Shown: positions 9,313-18,001 of the stretch, piece by piece
How the letters are laid out: each line of letters begins with the position of its first letter
Numbering within the stretch: position 1 is the first letter of the stretch
Origin: an uncultured Chitinophaga sp.
Lineage (GTDB): Bacteria; Bacteroidota; Bacteroidia; Chitinophagales; Chitinophagaceae
Direction of reading: 5' to 3'
NCBI RefSeq assembly: GCF_946479755.1
Contig: NZ_CAMLHC010000001.1
Coordinates: 434,001 to 498,000, forward strand
DNA length: 64,000 nt
Translations under genes and position numbers: made by a program
Notes under the pieces: model-generated
Databases searched by the model: none
The model's input: only the letters and a program-made list of their open reading frames with translations
What the model was told of the DNA's origin: nothing

Positions 9313-9377
9313 TAAATTACGCGTCGTCTAAAAACTGATATATTATGGGTCCTTAACGTTCCACGAATCCCTTTACC

Positions 9378-9439
9378 CATACAGGCAACAAAAAACCGGA
9401 AGCGTTCGTACCGCTCCCGGTGAATGTCGGGCCTGTATG
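9378..9439 (+). other. two-tier stem structure in the susC leader
   Basis: In the sense strand an outer 9-bp stem, CATACAGGC (9378-9386) with GCCTGTATG (9431-9439), encloses an inner hairpin at 9395-9421 (ACCGG, A, AGCG / CGCT, C, CCGGT around a 7-nt loop with one central mismatch). It lies between fecR and susC. The second complete SusC locus shows the same architecture with different bases at about 27336-27381. The matching shape with changed sequence suggests a functional RNA structure. The inner hairpin also works as a terminator on the opposite strand. Confidence 0.45.
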
Positions 9440-9477
9440 CTCAATCGCTTGCGGCAATTATTCATTACTTACCCAAA
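9389..9477 (-). ncRNA. predicted antisense RNA to the susC leader
   Basis: On the minus strand a promoter (-33 TTTG, 20-bp spacer, -7 TACTTTTG) would start a transcript near 9477. It would run through about 90 nt complementary to the susC 5' leader and stop at the hairpin 9421-9395 followed by six Ts (9395-9390 on the complement). Cis-antisense RNAs upstream of susC are known in Bacteroides utilisation loci controlled by ECF sigma/anti-sigma pairs (DonS type). I infer the same kind of element here; no expression evidence exists in the sequence itself. Confidence 0.45.
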
Positions 9478-9482
9478 CCATA

Positions 9483-9514
9483 CAAAAGTATGCAATTGAT
9501 GCTTTATTCCCAAA
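9483..9514 (-). promoter_or_regulatory. antisense promoter overlapping the susC start codon
   Basis: On the minus strand TTTG (complement of 9511-9514) is followed after 20 bp by TACTTTTG (complement of 9483-9490), an exact match to the Bacteroidota TTTG / TAnnTTTG promoter. The -7 box shares its end with the first base of the susC ATG at 9490. The same overlap occurs at the second SusC gene. Confidence 0.55.
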
Positions 9515-12500
9515 GCAGGCAGCTTCGTGCTGCGTGGGATAAAAAATATCCACGATTATCGAAAAAAATATTGCTGATGATGAAACTAACGGTACTCTTA
9601 CTGACCGTTGCCCTGCTACAGGTACATGCAGCCGGGTATTCTCAGACAGTTACCATCTCCCGGAGCAATGCGCCGCTCGACAAGATCTTCCGGGAGATCA
9701 GAAAACAAACAGGATATACCTTCCTGTATACCGATGAACAAATGCTGCAGGAGCGGAGGGTAAGCCTGCAACTGAAAGACGCTTCCCTGAAAGAAGCGCT
9801 GGAAGCCTGTTTCAGCGGACTGCCTTTTTCTTACAGCATATCAGACAAGATCGTCATCGTGAAACGCAAGCCCGCGGCAGCTGAAACGGCTGCCCTGCGG
9901 GAGCAGGAGGTGCGTGGGAAAATTACCAATGAAAAAGGGGAACCACTGCCCGGTGTAACGATACAGGTGAAAGGTACGGCCAAAGGCGTGGTGACGAACG
10001 AAAACGGGGAATACGTGATCACTGTCCCTGACAGTCATGCCGTGCTGGTGATTTCCTCGCTGGGTTACAACAAGACGGAGCTGCCGGTGAATGGGCAGAA
10101 AGAACTGTCGGTAGCCCTGCAACCTTCTGCCTCCAATATCAATGAACTGGTGGTGGTAGGTTATGGTGAGCAAAAGAAGGGCACGCTCACCAACGCGATT
10201 TCTTCCATCACCGCCAAAGATTTCCAGGATGCGCCGGTGAACCGCCTCGACCAGGTGTTACAGGGCCGTGCTACCGGCGTACAGGTGACCAATTCCGCCG
10301 GCTCGCCCGGGGGCAGTGTACGTATCCGCATCCGCGGTTCCAATTCCATCAACGGCGGCAATGATCCGCTGTATGTGGTGGATGGCTTCGTAGGAGCGGA
10401 GTTTTTCTCTATCAACCCGGACGATATCGCCTCCATACAGGTGCTGAAAGATGCTGCCGCTACAGCTATCTACGGTAGCCGCGGCGCCAACGGCGTAATT
10501 CTTATCACCACTAAAAAAGGCGGCAGGGGCGGCCTGAAGCTGAACTTCACCACCCGGCAGTCTGTTTCTACCGTCATCAAAAAACTGGACTTGCTGAATG
10601 CGGCCGATTTCGCGGAAACAGCCAATGCACACGCCGCCGCGGTAGGTACGCCGCCCAAATTCACCGATGCGCAGATCGCGGATTTCCGCGCCAAAGGAGG
10701 CACCGACTGGCAGAACGAAATTTTCCGGAGGGCGCCGGCGCAGGAGTACCTGCTCAGTCTCTCCGGCGGTACGGAGAAGAGCGGTTATTTTATTTCCGGT
10801 AACTATCTCAACCAGGACGGTGTCATCAACAACTCTTTCTACAAACGGTATACGTTACGGTCCAACATCAACGCCAGCCTCAGCAACAGGGTCTCTGCGT
10901 TTTTGAACATCACCGGCTCCTACAGCACAGCACAAAATGCTGATATCCCCGCAGATGGCCCCAGCAGCCCGTTGGCACAGGCGCTCACATGGGCGCCTAC
11001 CACGCCGGTGAGAAAAGCTGACGGCGGGTTTATGGTCAGCGATCCGGTGGGGTCCCAGTTCTTCAATCCCGTGGCGCTGACCGTAGACAGGATAGCGCTG
11101 AGGGACAGGATGCTGGCGAATATGATCGGCGGATTTAAGTTCGATGTGCTGCCCGGACTGACGTTTAACCTGCAATACGGCGCCAACTACCTGCAATACG
11201 AAGACAAGTCCTTCGGTGGTAAGATCACCAACAACAATGTGTCCAGCGCCGGTATCCGGTCAAACAAAGAACTGGTGTTGCAAAACACCAATACGCTGAA
11301 CTACCGGAAAGTCTTCAATAATGTACATAGCCTGGACGTGACGGCGGTGGCGGAATACCAGCAATCCACCTACAACTATTCCTCTTCCGGCGCCAGCAAC
11401 CTCACCTACGAAAACTTCCAATGGTATAACCTGGCGCTGGCGACAGCCGGTACACCCGGTTCCGGCTATTCCAAATGGGCGCTGTTTTCACTGGTAGGCC
11501 GTGTCAACTACGCCTATAATGATAAATACCTTTTGTCCGCTGCGCTGCGCCGGGACGGCTCGTCCAAATTCCAGGGCAGTAACAAGTACAGCTACTTTCC
11601 CTCTGTTTCCGCAGGGTGGGTGGTGAGCAACGAACCATTTATGCAGACAGTACGCGGTATCAGCAATTTAAAACTCCGCGGCAGCTGGGGCCTGACCGGC
11701 AACCAGGCTATCAGCCCTTACAGCACCCTTTCATCCTATTCCAATATACCGGCATCGTTCAACAACAGCAGTCACGTAGTGGGCCTGGTCATGGGTAATA
11801 TCGGTAATCCCGGCCTGAAATGGGAAACCACCGAACAGAAAGACGTTGGCCTCGACATCGGGCTGCTGAAAGGACGTATAGCCGTTACCGTAGATTATTT
11901 TATCAAAGACACCCGTGACCTGCTGCTGCAGGAGAACCTGCCCATGTATCTCGGCGGCAATTCCATTACCCGCAATGTGGGGGCCGTACAGAACAAAGGC
12001 TGGGAGTTTTCCATAGAAGGAGACGTGATCAACAGCAGGGCTATTCATTGGAACACCGGTTTCAACCTGTCTTTTGTTAAAAACAAAGTCGTCTCCCTTG
12101 GAGAAGGCAAGACCCGGATTTTCGATCCCAACAACCGTAAGATCGGTGGCGGCATGTCCCCGCAGTCTGAATTTGTAGTGATGCCGGGGCAGTCCCTCGG
12201 TGCTATCTGGGGGCTCACTTACCTCGGCACCTGGAAGCCAGGCGACAGCAAAGCGGCAGCATATGGCGCCAAAGCAGGCGATGCCCGTTACCTTGACCTG
12301 AACGAAGACGGCGCCATCGATGCGAACGATTACCATGTGATCGGCACCGGTATCCCCACCACTTCTATCGGATGGAATAACACGGTGACGTATAAACGTT
12401 TTACGCTGAACCTGCTGTTCCAGGGCCTCTTCGGTTTCGACCGGCTGAACTACAACCGTGCGGCGGCCATGTTTTATGGCGGCGATGCCCGCGAAGCCAC

Positions 12501-12849
12501 ACTGGCGGAGATCAAAGACCGGTACATTCCCGGCGTCAATGAAACCTCCGATATACCCGCTTTCAGTACTACCAACCGCAATTTTACCCAGAGCAGCCGT
12601 TTCCTGGAAAAAGGAAATTTCCTGCGGCTGAAGAATGTCAGCCTGGCTTATGACATCCCCAAATCGGCGCTGAAAAATACGCTGGGAGTGAAAATTTTCG
12701 TGAGCGCCACCAACCTTTTGACGCTGACGGATTATTCCGGCATCGATCCGGAAAGCAGTTCTTCTGCCGGTGATATCCGCCAGGGTATCGACTTTGGCAC
12801 CTACCCGAACGCAAAAACCATCACCGGAGGTATTACGCTGAACTTTTAA
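9490..12849 (+). CDS. SusC/RagA-family TonB-dependent receptor with STN domain
   Basis: A 1119-residue outer-membrane importer. A membrane-targeting segment lies at about 35-55 (LTVLLLTVALLQVHAAGYSQ). An STN signalling domain follows (APLDKIFREIRKQTGYTFLY), then a carboxypeptidase-regulatory-like domain (VRGKITNEKGEPLPGV), the SusC motif NELVVVGYGEQKKG, the TonB plug and a 22-strand barrel. The STN domain is what lets it signal to the preceding FecR and sigma pair. The start is set at the ATG at 9490 (MQLMLYSQ) because a CAAAnnTATG context is shared with the other SusC gene; an ATG at 9424 is in frame but lies in the hairpin. It forms the glucan importer together with the following SusD. Confidence 0.93.
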   Translation: MQLMLYSQSRQLRAAWDKKYPRLSKKILLMMKLTVLLLTVALLQVHAAGYSQTVTISRSNAPLDKIFREIRKQTGYTFLYTDEQMLQERRVSLQLKDASLKEALEACFSGLPFSYSISDKIVIVKRKPAAAETAALREQEVRGKITNEKGEPLPGVTIQVKGTAKGVVTNENGEYVITVPDSHAVLVISSLGYNKTELPVNGQKELSVALQPSASNINELVVVGYGEQKKGTLTNAISSITAKDFQDAPVNRLDQVLQGRATGVQVTNSAGSPGGSVRIRIRGSNSINGGNDPLYVVDGFVGAEFFSINPDDIASIQVLKDAAATAIYGSRGANGVILITTKKGGRGGLKLNFTTRQSVSTVIKKLDLLNAADFAETANAHAAAVGTPPKFTDAQIADFRAKGGTDWQNEIFRRAPAQEYLLSLSGGTEKSGYFISGNYLNQDGVINNSFYKRYTLRSNINASLSNRVSAFLNITGSYSTAQNADIPADGPSSPLAQALTWAPTTPVRKADGGFMVSDPVGSQFFNPVALTVDRIALRDRMLANMIGGFKFDVLPGLTFNLQYGANYLQYEDKSFGGKITNNNVSSAGIRSNKELVLQNTNTLNYRKVFNNVHSLDVTAVAEYQQSTYNYSSSGASNLTYENFQWYNLALATAGTPGSGYSKWALFSLVGRVNYAYNDKYLLSAALRRDGSSKFQGSNKYSYFPSVSAGWVVSNEPFMQTVRGISNLKLRGSWGLTGNQAISPYSTLSSYSNIPASFNNSSHVVGLVMGNIGNPGLKWETTEQKDVGLDIGLLKGRIAVTVDYFIKDTRDLLLQENLPMYLGGNSITRNVGAVQNKGWEFSIEGDVINSRAIHWNTGFNLSFVKNKVVSLGEGKTRIFDPNNRKIGGGMSPQSEFVVMPGQSLGAIWGLTYLGTWKPGDSKAAAYGAKAGDARYLDLNEDGAIDANDYHVIGTGIPTTSIGWNNTVTYKRFTLNLLFQGLFGFDRLNYNRAAAMFYGGDAREATLAEIKDRYIPGVNETSDIPAFSTTNRNFTQSSRFLEKGNFLRLKNVSLAYDIPKSALKNTLGVKIFVSATNLLTLTDYSGIDPESSSSAGDIRQGIDFGTYPNAKTITGGITLNF

Positions 12850-12860
12850 AAATAACTGTT

Positions 12861-14330
12861 ATGATGAAACGATTTTACATACAATACGCCTGTTACCTGT
12901 TGTGCTTTCTCCTGCTGGCGGCAGGATGCAGCAAGGAGCTGACAGAGAGTCCCCGCGGACTGGTGGCCGGCGACGAAGCGCTGACCAGCCAGGCAGGCCT
13001 GGAAACAGTACTCTCCGGGGCTTATGGCAGCCTGTTGGTTCCCTGGAACAGTGGTTTTACTTCGGTGTCGCAGATCGCGATGACCATGGGCAGCGACGAT
13101 CTTACCACTCATCCCGGCTCCAATAAAGAAGAATTCCGTGAGTTCGACCGGTTCAATGTGTCCTCGCTGAATGGCAGGATGAATCCCATCTGGCTGGGTT
13201 GTTACAAAACGATACAGGCCACTACCAATATCATCAACAACTATGACAAAGTGCAGAATGGTAACCAGGATACCATCCGTGCGATGGTGGGAGAGGCCAG
13301 CTACCTGCGTGCGCTTTCCTACTACTGGCTCACCCGGTTGTGGGGTGAGGTGCCCGTGATCCCGTCTGAGAAATACTCAGCGGAGTACCTGAGCCTGAAG
13401 AAAAGCAAACCCGCAGAGATCTATCCATTGATTGAAGCCGATCTGAAACGGGCAGAAGACTGGATGCCTAACGCCAGAAGAAGTTCAGGACGGCCCAACA
13501 AAGGATCTGCAAAGGCTTTGCTGGCCGATGTATATCTCACCGAAGCCGGCTGGCCGCTGAAAGATCAGTCTAAATATGCGCTGGCAGCTGCCAAGGCGAA
13601 AGAGGTGATCGATAACAAAGGCGCTTATGGGTTTGATCTATATACCGGCGGCTACCTGAAAATTTTCACCGGCGGTACGGTGGAAGACGTTTTCACGCTC
13701 TTCACCCGTGGCAACTGGGTCACTTACAACTCGTTCTACGGGCTGTCTACCATGCCGGAAGATGAAGGCGGCTGGAGCGATTTTTTTCCGGAGCTGAACT
13801 TCTTTAACAACTTCCCGGAAGGCCTGCGCAAAGAAGCCACGTTCAGTACACAGTTTACGCTGAGCGATGGTAAGGTGATCCCATGGCAACAAACCACAAC
13901 CAAACATCCCTATTATAAAAAGTTTACTATCCAGTCGGGGAAAAGAGATGTGTACATGTCCAATAACCCAGTTATTATGATGCGCTATGCCCATGTGTTG
14001 CTGATCTATGCAGAAGCACAGGCCCGTGCCGCAGGCACGCCTAACAGTGAAGCCTATACGGCTGTTAACGCCGTGCGGCAGCGTGCCGGTCTGGCAGAGC
14101 TTCCCGGAGGTATGACAGGCGCCGCTTTCGCAAGCGCAGTGGTGAATGAGCGGGCCTGGGAGTTTGCCGGAGAATGGAACCGTTGGTTCGATTTGGTAAG
14201 ACTGGAACTGGTAGAAGCCGCCAATGCCAATAAAGCGGCGGGAGACCTGCAGCCTGCCGGCCCCATCACCAAAGCCCGCTACTGGATGCCCATACCCGGC
14301 GCAGATGCAGTGGTGAACCCTAATTTATGA
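12861..14330 (+). CDS. SusD/RagB-family nutrient-binding lipoprotein
   Basis: A 489-residue surface lipoprotein. The signal peptide ends at LLLAAGC (lipid-attached Cys about residue 23). The SusD tetratricopeptide-like fold is recognised from YLRALSYYWLTRLWGEVPVI in the middle and the C-terminal RYAHVLLIYAEAQARA, VRQRAGLAELP, ERAWEFAGEWNRWFDLVR motifs. SusD proteins form a lid on the SusC barrel and capture the oligosaccharide. It starts 11 bp after the susC stop, so the two are co-transcribed. A tandem ATG ATG is present; the first is used. Confidence 0.93.
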   Translation: MMKRFYIQYACYLLCFLLLAAGCSKELTESPRGLVAGDEALTSQAGLETVLSGAYGSLLVPWNSGFTSVSQIAMTMGSDDLTTHPGSNKEEFREFDRFNVSSLNGRMNPIWLGCYKTIQATTNIINNYDKVQNGNQDTIRAMVGEASYLRALSYYWLTRLWGEVPVIPSEKYSAEYLSLKKSKPAEIYPLIEADLKRAEDWMPNARRSSGRPNKGSAKALLADVYLTEAGWPLKDQSKYALAAAKAKEVIDNKGAYGFDLYTGGYLKIFTGGTVEDVFTLFTRGNWVTYNSFYGLSTMPEDEGGWSDFFPELNFFNNFPEGLRKEATFSTQFTLSDGKVIPWQQTTTKHPYYKKFTIQSGKRDVYMSNNPVIMMRYAHVLLIYAEAQARAAGTPNSEAYTAVNAVRQRAGLAELPGGMTGAAFASAVVNERAWEFAGEWNRWFDLVRLELVEAANANKAAGDLQPAGPITKARYWMPIPGADAVVNPNL

Positions 14331-14390
14331 CCGATAGACGAATGAAGTTCCTGTTTTTCCTTTTTAAATCTCCAAAGCCCGAGAAATCCT

Positions 14391-14417
14391 GCCGGTACAG
14401 CTTTTAGCTGTGCCGGC
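14391..14417 (+). other. intercistronic hairpin between susD and the GH16 gene
   Basis: GCCGGTACAGC pairs with GCTGTGCCGGC around a TTTTA loop (11 pairs including one wobble). No T-tract follows, so it is not a classical terminator. It could protect the 3' end of the susCD message or limit transcription into the GH16 gene. Confidence 0.45.
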
Positions 14418-14441
14418 TCTTCCACCCTAAAATGAACCGTT

Positions 14442-17400
14442 ATGAAAACGAGCAAACCAACATCTGACGCTCGCAAAGGGAATGCTTTGCGACGTACCAC
14501 CCGGTTGCTGCAAATTTGTTACAACCGACTGAAGATTTTTCCTGTATTACTACTGCCGCTATGTTTGTTGTGTAGTACGCTCAACGCGCAGTACCTGCTG
14601 CTGGACGATATGGAGGGCCACGGCCCCTGCTCCGGCAGATGGACATATTACGCCGGCAACACCACCACCGGTAAGGTGCAGTTCGGAGTACCCAACCCCA
14701 ACCCATCTGGACTGAATACCAGCCCGCTGGTGGCCAAATTTACAAAAGACACCAGTTGCTTCGAGTACATGAGCGCGTCGTGTCAACTGACAGATTCTTT
14801 CGATCTCGCTACCAACAGCACTTTCAAGATGCTGGTATATGCCAGCACGCTGGACGAGATCATGTTCAAACTACAACCCGGCAACAACTACAGCAAGGCC
14901 GTGTTCTTTACTTTCAAACCTTCCCGGGTCAATCACTGGGAAGAAGCTACCTACAATTTCCAGAGCGTAAAGAACCGGACCGACTTCAACACCATCGCCA
15001 TACAATACATCGATGGTAAAAAAGCTAACGGCATCCTGTATTTCGACCTCGTACAAGGCCCCAACCCCACGGCCATCGTGCTGAAAGATACTACCATCCT
15101 GATGGGGCATGAAAACGGAGCGCTGCTGACAGCCCAGGTAAAAGGAGGGACCCTGAAGCCTGCGCTCACCGCCACCAACTGGACGGCCGCCAATTTACCC
15201 CCGGGTGTTACTATCAGCGGCGTGCAGCGGTTGAGCGACACTACAGCAAGTATCACCCTCAGCGGCAATTCACCAGCCAATTATTCCCGGACTACGCTGA
15301 AGCTCAACATCGCAGGCGCTGAACTGACCACCACTAACGTGACCAGCTATACGGCGAAAGGTAACGTAGTGTTTGAAGGTAATCCCAACTGGACATTGGT
15401 GTTTGCAGATGAGTTTAATACCGACGGAAAACCGGACCGCTCCAAGTGGATTGTAGATCCCCGGCCGAAAGGATGGATCAACGGTGAGCAACAGGTGTAT
15501 ACCGATACCACGCACGACAATGCCCGTGTGAGGAACGGCCGGTTGGTCATCACCGGTAAAAAAGATTTTCCTACCGGCAATACTACGGAACCCTGGTCCT
15601 CCGGCCGTCTCATCACGCAGGGAAAATTTGATTTCCTGTACGGCAAAGTAGAGGTACGGGCCAAGCTGCCCCGTGCACGCGGCTCCTGGCCGGCCATCTG
15701 GCTGATGCCTACTACCAGCGCCTACGGCGGATGGCCCAAGAGCGGCGAGCTGGATATCATGGAACATGTGGGCAACAATTTCGGCACCGTCATGTCTACT
15801 GTCCATACACAGAACCACAACTGGACCAACGGGGGCGGGGTTACCAACACTAAAAAACTGATGGACGCAGATACGGTGTATCACGTGTATGCCATGGAGT
15901 GGGCGCCGGACACGATCCGGTTCATCTTCGATACCACCCGCATACTGTCTTACCCCAACCCGCATACGGACTGGAAAGACTGGCCCTTCGACCAGAAGTT
16001 CCACCTCATCCTGAACCTGGCCATCGGCGGGGGCATGGGCGGCTCTATTGTGGAAGCCGACTGGCCTGACAGTATGCAGGTAGACTATGCCCGTGTGTAC
16101 CAGAAGGGTCTGGGCACACCGGTGTTGGATACGATCATCGTGACGCCTGCCGACCTGTCTTTCCTGCCGGGAAAACAGCAGCAGTATACGGTGAAGGCGC
16201 TTGACCAGAACGGGTATCCCATGACGATCACACCACAATGGGGGATCACTGGTACAGGCAATAGCATCACGTCCACCGGGCTGGCTACGCTGAATAATTC
16301 AGGACAGGTAACGGTGACGGCTACCGTAGATACCACCACCAAAACCGGCGTCGCGTTTGTTACACGGCGGCCGGCGAACTACAAACCGGTGCCGGTAAAA
16401 ATACAGGCCGAAAGTTTTGACAACAGTAATAATACCCATACAGAACCCTGCTCCGATGTAGGTGGCGGCCTTGATGTGAGCTTCATCGGTACCGGCAACT
16501 GGTTTGAATACGATATCGATGTACCGCGCGCCGATACCTACAGGATACAGTTCCGCGTAGCGGTCAACAGCGCTTCCAGCCTCCGCATACAGCTCGACAC
16601 GACCACGCTGCAGACAGTCAGCCTGCCAGCCAGCGGCGGATGGCAGAAATGGACCACGGTAACGTCTGCGCCTATACGACTGGAGCAAGGTCAGCAAACC
16701 ATAAAGATCGTTGCTAATAAAGATGGCTGGAATTTCAACTGGCTGAGCATTATCCGGGCCGATTCCATGCCGCTCGCCCGTGTGGTGATCAAACCCGACA
16801 GCGCAACGGTCAATGTTGGCCAGTCGCAGCAGTTCACCGCTACCGGCTACGGCCAGGACAGCAGCCTGGTGGACATTGTGCCGGTATGGTCTGTACAGGG
16901 GACCGGCGCCAATATTACTACCGGCGGATTATTTACCGGCACTGTTGCCGGTGATTACCAGGTGTTGGCAACTGCCGGAGCGGTGGGTGATACCGCTATC
17001 GTGCATGTTGTCACGCCGCCGGTACTTACGCGTATCGCCCTGACACCGGATTCGGCGACGGTGCCGCTCAGGGCGTCGCAGCAGTTCGTCGCCAAAGGAT
17101 ATGACCAGCGCGACAATCCCTTCACCTTTAAACCTGCCTGGAGTGTTACCGGTACGGGAAATACAATTGATACAAATGGGGTGTTCACCGCAGGCATCAC
17201 GCCCGGTACATATAGTGTGACCGCCACCAGTGGTTCCCTGTCGGCCACCACACCGGTAACGGTGGATTATACCTGCACGGTCAATGACAGGTACGAAGCA
17301 GAAAGCGCCTCCAACCGCGCTCCCGGGCCGGTGCTGGAAGCCTGTACGGATGTGGGCGGAGGACAGAATTTTACCAGCCTGAAAGCGGGGGACTGGTTTG

Positions 17401-17951
17401 CTTACAGCACGCTGAATGTGCCCGTGGCGGGAAGATATACGATCCGCTTCAGGGTACTGTCTACCGCAGCGTCCAAAATATGGATAGGCCACAGCACTTA
17501 TAAGTTTGACACCATCTACGTACCGTCCACCGGTGGCGTATGGCAGACCATTACAGATACCATCCGGCTGCCGGCACTCAGTTACACCGGCGTGCATATC
17601 CTGTCCGGCAGCCCGAAATTTAACTGGTTCAGTATTGATAATTGCGCCGTAAACGAGCAGGCTGCTACTATGTACACTGCTAAAGCGGCGTATCCCACGA
17701 AAGAAACAGAGACCAAAGGGCCTGTCCTTTATCCCAATCCTACCAACGGACAGCTGACCCTCGATCTGCGGGGTAAATCGTACCGGCGGCTCACTGTGCT
17801 GGATATCCGCGGCAACATATTGCGGCAATGGTATATTCAGAAAGGGGAGCGGCAAATCAGCAGAGACATCAGCGCGTTGCCTGCAGGTACCTATATGCTG
17901 ATTCTGGAAGGCGATAAAAACAACAAAACCTTCCGGATCATTAAGATCTAA
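14442..17951 (+). CDS. secreted GH16 endo-beta-1,3-glucanase with CBM6 and Ig-like domains and a T9SS type A tail
   Basis: A 1169-residue multidomain enzyme. A long signal sequence runs to about residue 50 (VLLLPLCLLCSTLNAQ). After a carbohydrate-binding-like region (about 50-205) and a linker domain, the GH16 catalytic domain spans about 315-560. Its motif ELDIMEHVG gives nucleophile E436, D438 and acid/base E441. Then come a Big2-like Ig domain, a CBM6 (KIQAESFDNS, about 655-780), two more Big2-like domains, a second CBM6 (YEAESASNRAPG, about 955-1080) and a type A T9SS sorting domain (LYPNPTNGQLTLDL ... PAGTYMLILEG). It is therefore secreted through T9SS to the surface or medium. It is the laminarinase of the locus and follows susD by 111 bp. 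Confidence 0.93.
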   Translation: MKTSKPTSDARKGNALRRTTRLLQICYNRLKIFPVLLLPLCLLCSTLNAQYLLLDDMEGHGPCSGRWTYYAGNTTTGKVQFGVPNPNPSGLNTSPLVAKFTKDTSCFEYMSASCQLTDSFDLATNSTFKMLVYASTLDEIMFKLQPGNNYSKAVFFTFKPSRVNHWEEATYNFQSVKNRTDFNTIAIQYIDGKKANGILYFDLVQGPNPTAIVLKDTTILMGHENGALLTAQVKGGTLKPALTATNWTAANLPPGVTISGVQRLSDTTASITLSGNSPANYSRTTLKLNIAGAELTTTNVTSYTAKGNVVFEGNPNWTLVFADEFNTDGKPDRSKWIVDPRPKGWINGEQQVYTDTTHDNARVRNGRLVITGKKDFPTGNTTEPWSSGRLITQGKFDFLYGKVEVRAKLPRARGSWPAIWLMPTTSAYGGWPKSGELDIMEHVGNNFGTVMSTVHTQNHNWTNGGGVTNTKKLMDADTVYHVYAMEWAPDTIRFIFDTTRILSYPNPHTDWKDWPFDQKFHLILNLAIGGGMGGSIVEADWPDSMQVDYARVYQKGLGTPVLDTIIVTPADLSFLPGKQQQYTVKALDQNGYPMTITPQWGITGTGNSITSTGLATLNNSGQVTVTATVDTTTKTGVAFVTRRPANYKPVPVKIQAESFDNSNNTHTEPCSDVGGGLDVSFIGTGNWFEYDIDVPRADTYRIQFRVAVNSASSLRIQLDTTTLQTVSLPASGGWQKWTTVTSAPIRLEQGQQTIKIVANKDGWNFNWLSIIRADSMPLARVVIKPDSATVNVGQSQQFTATGYGQDSSLVDIVPVWSVQGTGANITTGGLFTGTVAGDYQVLATAGAVGDTAIVHVVTPPVLTRIALTPDSATVPLRASQQFVAKGYDQRDNPFTFKPAWSVTGTGNTIDTNGVFTAGITPGTYSVTATSGSLSATTPVTVDYTCTVNDRYEAESASNRAPGPVLEACTDVGGGQNFTSLKAGDWFAYSTLNVPVAGRYTIRFRVLSTAASKIWIGHSTYKFDTIYVPSTGGVWQTITDTIRLPALSYTGVHILSGSPKFNWFSIDNCAVNEQAATMYTAKAAYPTKETETKGPVLYPNPTNGQLTLDLRGKSYRRLTVLDIRGNILRQWYIQKGERQISRDISALPAGTYMLILEGDKNNKTFRIIKI

Positions 17952-17962
17952 AAAAAAACAGA

Positions 17963-17988
17963 GCCGTCCCACGTAGGCGTGGGACGGC
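17963..17988 (+). terminator. terminator-like hairpin after the GH16 gene
   Basis: GCCGTCCCACG / CGTGGGACGGC, a perfect 11-bp stem with a TAGG loop, 11 bp after the GH16 stop and preceded by an A8 tract. It is followed by CATTATCG rather than Ts, so on the plus strand it may act by stability alone. It separates the glucanase gene from the next gene. Confidence 0.5.
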
Positions 17989-18001
17989 CATTATCGTCAA
18001 C

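Noticed and set aside
9424..9489. Longer N-terminus for the first SusC from the ATG at 9424
   Set aside because: The 22 extra residues do not look like a signal and overlap the conserved leader hairpin; the start at 9490 shares its context with the second SusC.
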